Below the pieces are notes generated by a model. That model did not search any database. It was not told where the DNA came from and saw only the letters and a program-made list of their open reading frames with translations. The translations under genes and the position numbers were made by a program. Positions 1 to 5,354 of a stretch of DNA of 5,354 nt are shown here, one piece after another (the first letter of the stretch is position 1; every line of letters starts with the position of its first letter). This DNA comes from Myxococcales bacterium (GTDB taxonomy: Bacteria; Desulfobacterota_B; Binatia; UBA1149; SPBQ01). The DNA lies in contig SPBQ01000188.1 of NCBI GenBank assembly GCA_004525875.1, positions 1 to 5,354 of the forward strand. The letters are read 5' to 3'.

Positions 1-238
1 GCGCAATGCTGTCGTCAGCCTGGCATTCCAGCTCGGTCGCAGCCGACCCGTCTTCCTGCTGCAACCGGCCGAGGAGCCGCCACCATCGCTGAAGCTCGTC
101 CGGCACAGACGGATCACCACCCACCCCTTCGAGCTGCTCTTCCCCGATCAGCCCGCGGTCGAGTCCACCATCGGGACGCGGGAGTACTCGATGGCTGTCT
201 CGATCGCCAGATTGCGTCCCTACGGAGAAAAGCAGTAG
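1..238 (+). CDS. C-terminal 78 codons of an unrecognised protein (5' end outside window)
   Basis: An open frame runs from base 2 to a TAG at 236-238 with no internal stop, and it must continue upstream of the window. About four fifths of its codons end in G or C, matching the other genes here and supporting real coding. The tail includes a hydrophobic stretch (SRPVFLLQP), then a Pro/Glu turn, a basic patch (KLVRHRR), and a final segment with REYSMAVSIARLRPY. I recognise no domain, signal or catalytic motif in it, so I give no function. It converges on the minus-strand gene that ends at 294, with 55 bases between the two stops. It is therefore unlikely to share an operon with the zinc-ribbon/TPR pair. 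Confidence 0.7.
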   Translation, partial: RNAVVSLAFQLGRSRPVFLLQPAEEPPPSLKLVRHRRITTHPFELLFPDQPAVESTIGTREYSMAVSIARLRPYGEKQ

Positions 239-293
239 AGCCGGCGCGGGTGCGCGCAATCGTGACGCCACCCCCGGGCTTCTCAGCGATCTC

Positions 294-2249
294 CTAGCGG
301 CCGCGCACGAGCGCGAGATAGCGTGGGTCGTCGCGCAGCGGCTCCAGATCGGGGTCTGTCTTCACGGCGTCCCAGCTGAACGGTCCACCGAGACGCAGAG
401 CGATATCGACGGCCTTCTGCAGATGATCGAGCGCCGCCTCGACGTCGCACGAATCGTCGACCCCCTCCTCCGGCGCCCGTTGCTCCGCGCGTCGCGTGTG
501 AGCGCGGGCCAAGTCGTAGTGAACGGCGCCGTGCACGGTGTCCGGTCCGGATCGATCCAAGAGATCGCCGAGCTCGGCCACAGCTCGGTCGAGCTGATTC
601 GCCTCCACACAAAAATGGCCGAGCAGGCGCCAGAGCACACGATGCCAGTGCTGGGCCGTCTCGGCATGCCCGATCGAGTACGAAGTGGTGTAGCCGTACT
701 GCCGGACGATCGCCTCCTTCTCGTCGAGTATCCGCCGAACGCGGCCGCGACTGTTCTCGAACAGTGCGACCAGCTCCTCGGTGCGAACCGCTACGGCCTC
801 CTCCGGTAGCGTCGCGAAGTACTCCACCGCCTGACGCGTGTTCGACGCGTCAATGCCCGGATCGAAGGCAAGCAACGTCTCCTCGTGGAAGGCCCACGGA
901 TCGGCCCCAGCACTCATCTCATCGTCGATGAAGCCGCGACCCGCGCGTGCGATGGCGCGCGCAGGTGCAGCACCGGAAAGCCGGGTGATCCCGGCGTCGA
1001 CGAGGACGTTCAGCTCCTCATGGACGGCATCGAGCGCAGCCAGCTCCTGGTACAGCACCAGAGCCGGCTGCTCGTCGCCGCTCTCCTCCATCAAACGTGC
1101 GGTCACGTACCGACGCTGGTCGACCCGATGGCGGTCAAAGGGCCGATCGGGATCATCGACGTACATGTCCTCGAACAACCAGACGAAGGTCGCCAAGTGC
1201 TCGGAGGGCGGCAGCAGCGCCAGCACGTGCTCGACGTTCTCCGCGCGCCCCATGCGGCCGTAGTTATTAAAGAGGTAGTAGCGCGCGTCCTCGTCGGGTG
1301 GCGGATCACCGGCGATTCGCATCGAGTTGGCGATGCGAAGCAACTCGTCGGCCGCCGCCTGCCGGCGCTCGCCGGTAACGCCACTCGGGCGCGCCAGGAT
1401 GAAGCGGACCGCGTTGATCTGGCGCCGGCGCACACCAGCATAGCTTCCGTCGTCGGCCGTCCTGCCGTCACCGACCCCGCCGCCACCGTCATCGCGATCT
1501 CGGCGACGCGCCGAGGCCATCGCTCGCTCGAAATGCTCGCGCGCTTCATCGAGAGGCGCGTCCGACAGCGTCAACCAGAAGCCCCACATCGCATGGGCGT
1601 GTGCGTTCTCCGGGTCGGCTCGCGTCGCGCGCTCGAACAGATCGTCCACACGGCCGCGTTCGAAGGCGTCACGGTAACCGGCGTTGTCGCGGTCGCGGGC
1701 CATGAGGTAGTAGGCCCAGCCGATGTGGGCAAGCAGATCGCCCGTCCGCCGACCGCTACGGCTCTCGGAGCTCGAGGCCAGACCGCGATAGAGCACGGGC
1801 ACGATCGGCTCGACGACGTCCGTGAACGTCTCCTCTCCGCGCACGGTTACGTGACGCAGCCGACGCATGGCCGCATCCACCTGCCCCCGCCTGGCCACGG
1901 GAGAGCCGGGGGCGAGCGCAAGCGCCTCGCCGTACATCGACCAGGCGCGGGCGTATCCGCCGTTGTGCTCGAGCAGCTCGGCCGCAGCGATCAGCTGCGC
2001 GACCGTGTCGTTGCGCTCGCGCCAGTCGGCGTACAGGCCGCGCAATGCGAGCACACCCATCACGAGCGAGAGCACGGTGATCGTCGCGCCGGCCCACTTC
2101 AGGCCCGTACCGACGGTCGCCCAGCGTGACGTGCTCTGCGCCGTCACACAGTAGGGACACAGGATCGCGTCGCCGGGGATCGGCTCGAAGCATCCGACGC
2201 AGGGTCGCGGACCGGCGAACGCCCGCTGCGTTCGCTTCCCGCCTCTCAA
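294..2249 (-). CDS. Zinc-ribbon, single-pass membrane, TPR-like protein (downstream paralogue B)
   Basis: A 651-residue protein of unknown function. Seen in order: a basic N-terminus; a zinc ribbon with C17, C20, C31 and C34 (CVGC, ten residues, CPYC); a hydrophobic helix at about 52-72; then an alpha-helical region to the C-terminus. TPR-like helix pairs are visible near 85-115, 203-245, 380-405 and 535-590. The end (DPDLEPLRDDPRYLAL, 632-647) is the kind of motif that often closes TPR arrays. It has no signal peptide and no recognisable enzyme domain. It is a paralogue of the gene upstream. The start is TTG at 2249-2247. No other start codon precedes the ribbon, and the next Met (64) lies inside the membrane helix, so TTG is needed to include the ribbon. 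TTG overlaps the upstream TGA, implying translational coupling. A Gly/Asp/Arg-rich loop at about 247-275 is missing from the paralogue. From family knowledge, TPR arrays bind proteins; a scaffold or assembly role is inference. Confidence 0.92.
   Translation of the reverse strand: MRGGKRTQRAFAGPRPCVGCFEPIPGDAILCPYCVTAQSTSRWATVGTGLKWAGATITVLSLVMGVLALRGLYADWRERNDTVAQLIAAAELLEHNGGYARAWSMYGEALALAPGSPVARRGQVDAAMRRLRHVTVRGEETFTDVVEPIVPVLYRGLASSSESRSGRRTGDLLAHIGWAYYLMARDRDNAGYRDAFERGRVDDLFERATRADPENAHAHAMWGFWLTLSDAPLDEAREHFERAMASARRRDRDDGGGGVGDGRTADDGSYAGVRRRQINAVRFILARPSGVTGERRQAAADELLRIANSMRIAGDPPPDEDARYYLFNNYGRMGRAENVEHVLALLPPSEHLATFVWLFEDMYVDDPDRPFDRHRVDQRRYVTARLMEESGDEQPALVLYQELAALDAVHEELNVLVDAGITRLSGAAPARAIARAGRGFIDDEMSAGADPWAFHEETLLAFDPGIDASNTRQAVEYFATLPEEAVAVRTEELVALFENSRGRVRRILDEKEAIVRQYGYTTSYSIGHAETAQHWHRVLWRLLGHFCVEANQLDRAVAELGDLLDRSGPDTVHGAVHYDLARAHTRRAEQRAPEEGVDDSCDVEAALDHLQKAVDIALRLGGPFSWDAVKTDPDLEPLRDDPRYLALVRGR
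2246..2249 (-). promoter_or_regulatory. TTGA stop/start overlap coupling the two paralogues
   Basis: On the minus strand the TGA stop of the upstream gene (2248-2246) shares two bases with the TTG start of the downstream gene (2249-2247). The upstream bases (GGTGGCGGGCCG) contain no good AGGAGG-like site. Re-initiation by ribosomes finishing the upstream gene is therefore the likeliest way the second protein is made. This arrangement, with a weak start codon, predicts that the downstream product depends on translation of the upstream gene. Confidence 0.75.
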
Positions 2250-4114
2250 CGGCCCGCCACCAGCGTCGCGTACGTCGGCGTCGCGCGCACCGCTTCGAGG
2301 TCGCTATCCCGCTTGATATGCGCCCAGTCGACAGGCTCCCCGGCGCCTTTCCAGCCATCGACTGCCGCACGCACCTCGGCGAGCGCCAGCTCCACGTCGG
2401 CGACGCGCTTCGTGTCGCCGATGGCCGTGTCCGGGTAGGATTGCGCCCGGCGGCTGTACGAGCAGGCGAGATCGTAGTGCACGCCGGCCGACTCGTCACC
2501 GCTGCGCGTCAGCAGGTCGCCGAGCTCGGCGATCGCCGCGTCCCAACGCTCGGCAGCCATCGAGATGCTGGCGATAGTCCACCAGATGTCGCTCAGGCTG
2601 GCACGCGCGATACGCGCGTTGGCCTCGTCGTTGATGAGCTGGAAGCCGTGTTCGGCCCATTGCGCTTCGCGCGGGTCGAGCCAGGCGCGCAAGCGCTCGC
2701 GCGCGTCCTTCAGCACGACCAGCGCCTCGTCCGGCCGCATCCGCGAAGGCGATCCGGGCTGGGTTGGGTCGAAGAACGCGATTGCCGCGGTGAAGTTGCG
2801 ACCTCGCCACTGCGGATCAAAATTCAGCAACGTCTCGGCATGAAACTCCCACGCGTCGACGCCCTCGGAGATCGGGTCGTTGAGGTACTTGCGCTTGCCG
2901 CGCTCCAGCGCCCGCGCGGTTGGCTCGCCGGTGAGGCGCAGCACCGCGTCATCGACGCGGACGTTGAAGTCGTTGTTCGAGACGCCGTCGGGCTGCTCGG
3001 ACAACGTGCGGTAAATAGCCACGGCTTCGTCGGTCGCTCCCTGCTCCTCGTACAGGCGCGCCAGGACGAAGCAGCTCTGCGGATCGCGGTCGAGATCCTC
3101 CGCCTCGGTGAGCCAGCCGATCGTGGCGAGGTAACGATCGGCCGGAAGCGCGTTGAGGAGTCCCTCCACGTACTCCCCTTGGTGGCGGCTGCCGCCGTGG
3201 ACGTCGAGGATCACCCGGCGCGTGCGTCCGGTCGGCGCCGGCTCGCCGTCGGTGCGCATCGAGTCGGCCGCGACGAGCAACGCGCGCCCGAGCGCCACCC
3301 GTTCCTCGGCCTCGAGCCCGGACCGATCGAGCGCATTGTGATACGCGAGCAGTTGCCACTCGCGCACCCAGGCGCGGTCGTCGGTGCTCGCCAGCGCGCG
3401 ATCGAAGCGCCCGGACGCGCCCGTCATCGCGGCGGCTTTGTCGTCGGCGTCGTAGACGGTCCAGAACCCCATCAGCACGTTCGCGTAAACGTTGTCGGCA
3501 TCGGCCGCCAGCGCCTGCTCGAGAAGGGCCTTTTCCTCACCGTGCTCGCGCGTCTCCAGGCCGCGCAAGTAGGCGGCCAGCGCGATGTGCGAGAGGATGT
3601 CGGCAGAGCGACGGCCGTCGGCACCCACCAGCCCGCGATAGAGCGCCGGCTCGGTCTGATCAGCGAGCGCGGCGAATCCCATCCGATCGGGCGTCTCGGT
3701 CTCGCGCAGCCAGCGCATCGCGAGATCCGCCTGGCGACCGCGCACCTCGAGGGAGGCGGGAGCGAGCTCCAGGGCGAGCTCGTGCATCGCCCAGGCCTGG
3801 ATGAAGTTACCGTCCTCGCTCAGGAGCTCGGCGGCGACGAGGTTCTCACGAAGAGCGTCGCGCGCATTGCGCCACTGCCCGTAGACGTCCCACAGGCCGT
3901 GGATCGCGCCGAGCAAGGAGACGGCGGTGACGCCTCCGGCGATCCACTTGAACCCGTCGCCGACCGCGCGAATCCGCGAGGTTGCTTGCGGCGCGCGACA
4001 GTATCGGCACACCGTGGCGCCACCGTGGATCTGCTGCCGGCATGCGACACAGATCGTCGGCGGCTGCTCGGGCGCGTATTCGTGAGCCGAATCCGGCGTC
4101 AACACCTGGTCCAT
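2246..4114 (-). CDS. Zinc-ribbon, single-pass membrane, TPR-like protein (upstream paralogue A)
   Basis: A 622-residue protein of unknown function, first gene of the paralogous pair. Seen in order: a short acidic/proline N-terminus; a zinc ribbon with C22, C25, C36 and C39 (CVAC, ten residues, CRYC); a basic stretch at 40-56 (R40, R47, R49, K56); a membrane helix at about 57-79; then a helical region to the end. TPR-like units are clearest at 92-120, 196-225, 350-372 (LARLYEEQGATDEAVAIYRT) and 512-555. The C-terminus (SDLEAVRATPTYATL) matches the closing motif of the paralogue. The positive charge before the helix predicts the ribbon in the cytoplasm and the TPR part across the membrane; this is inference. 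The ATG at 4114 has GGAG seven bases upstream, and no in-frame start was seen between it and about base 4190. No catalytic domain is visible. It lies 207 bases downstream of thrC on the same strand, a gap large enough for its own promoter. Confidence 0.93.
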   Translation of the reverse strand: MDQVLTPDSAHEYAPEQPPTICVACRQQIHGGATVCRYCRAPQATSRIRAVGDGFKWIAGGVTAVSLLGAIHGLWDVYGQWRNARDALRENLVAAELLSEDGNFIQAWAMHELALELAPASLEVRGRQADLAMRWLRETETPDRMGFAALADQTEPALYRGLVGADGRRSADILSHIALAAYLRGLETREHGEEKALLEQALAADADNVYANVLMGFWTVYDADDKAAAMTGASGRFDRALASTDDRAWVREWQLLAYHNALDRSGLEAEERVALGRALLVAADSMRTDGEPAPTGRTRRVILDVHGGSRHQGEYVEGLLNALPADRYLATIGWLTEAEDLDRDPQSCFVLARLYEEQGATDEAVAIYRTLSEQPDGVSNNDFNVRVDDAVLRLTGEPTARALERGKRKYLNDPISEGVDAWEFHAETLLNFDPQWRGRNFTAAIAFFDPTQPGSPSRMRPDEALVVLKDARERLRAWLDPREAQWAEHGFQLINDEANARIARASLSDIWWTIASISMAAERWDAAIAELGDLLTRSGDESAGVHYDLACSYSRRAQSYPDTAIGDTKRVADVELALAEVRAAVDGWKGAGEPVDWAHIKRDSDLEAVRATPTYATLVAGR

Positions 4115-4321
4115 CGGTCCGCTCCGACTGCCACTACCCCGTCCTCCGATGTGCGACTCGACTCGCCACGGAAAAGCTCCGCCGCCCTCACCCCGCGGGC
4201 CGGGCGCGCAGGCTCGAGATCTTCAGGATAGAGAGCGCGGATGCGGAGTGCGACCGCCCGGCGTGCGTATCCGTACGATCGGTCCGCGCGCCCGGTGACG
4301 GGAGTCCCGAGTTGCCCGCGG
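4115..4321. other. Intergenic gap between thrC and the paralogous pair
   Basis: A 207-base non-coding gap between the thrC stop and the start of paralogue A. It should hold the thrC 3' end and the promoter of the pair. I see two short overlapping stem possibilities just after thrC on the minus strand (CGGGACTCCCG at 4309-4299 and CCCGTCACCGGG at 4302-4291), but no T-run follows either. A TATCCT at about 4231-4226 could be a -10 element, but no convincing -35 sits at the right distance. Promoter and terminator are therefore unresolved. Confidence 0.5.
4122..4125 (-). promoter_or_regulatory. Ribosome binding site of paralogue A
   Basis: GGAG on the minus strand lies seven bases before the ATG at 4114-4112. 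This spacing is normal and supports that ATG as the start of the 622-residue protein. A stronger GGAGG lies further upstream (4147-4143), but no in-frame start codon follows it. Confidence 0.6.

Positions 4322-5354
<1,033 letters not shown>

Noticed and set aside
239..280. Imperfect inverted repeat between the two convergent genes (AGCC/GGCT with an inner GGGTG/CACCC), a possible bidirectional terminator
   Set aside because: The stem is broken by mismatches and bulges, and no T-run follows on either strand. In DNA this GC-rich such pairing is expected by chance.
885..2129. A 414-codon open frame on the plus strand, opposite paralogue B
   Set aside because: Same explanation: codon-bias shadow of the minus-strand gene, with no recognisable domain and no ribosome site that I could see.
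2126..4231. A 701-codon open frame on the plus strand, opposite paralogue A
   Set aside because: It is antisense to a gene with a clear zinc ribbon, membrane helix and paralogue. Its product is Arg-rich with no coherent domain. Such long antisense frames are expected where third positions are nearly all G or C.
4226..4231. TATCCT as a -10 promoter element for the paralogous pair
   Set aside because: No sequence near 17 bases upstream resembles a -35 box, and the sigma factor preferences of this organism are unknown.
4291..4309. Short hairpins just after the thrC stop as an intrinsic terminator
   Set aside because: The stems are only four or so pairs, they overlap each other, and there is no T-run downstream on the minus strand.

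Overview
This window comes from a high-GC bacterial chromosome. All four coding regions strongly prefer G or C at third codon positions, and long antisense open frames appear as a by-product. No marker here fixes the phylum. The threonine synthase is worded like the plant enzyme, a type also found in several bacterial groups. Together with large zinc-ribbon/TPR proteins, this would suit a high-GC lineage such as Myxococcota or Planctomycetes, but that is a guess.

Layout, left to right: (1) bases 2-238, plus strand: the last 78 codons of a gene whose body lies outside the window and which I do not recognise. (2) A 55-base convergent gap. (3) Bases 294-2249 and 2246-4114, both minus strand: two large paralogous genes in tandem. 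The upstream gene (2246-4114, 622 aa) and the downstream gene (294-2249, 651 aa) share one architecture: an N-terminal CxxC-x10-CxxC zinc ribbon, a single membrane helix, then a long alpha-helical TPR-like region. The downstream gene starts with TTG inside the upstream gene's TGA stop, so the two are very probably co-translated. (4) A 207-base non-coding gap holding the upstream gene's ribosome binding site. (5) Bases 4322-5354, minus strand: a plant-type threonine synthase (thrC), cut by the window edge at its 5' end just before its PLP lysine region.

The paralogous pair is the interesting part. The two proteins look like membrane-tethered scaffolds with a cytoplasmic zinc ribbon and, if the predicted topology is right, a TPR domain outside the membrane. 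They have no visible catalytic domain, and no neighbouring gene reveals a partner. ThrC is a housekeeping gene and is probably only a positional neighbour. I saw no tRNA or rRNA, CRISPR array, insertion sequence, attachment site or convincing intrinsic terminator.
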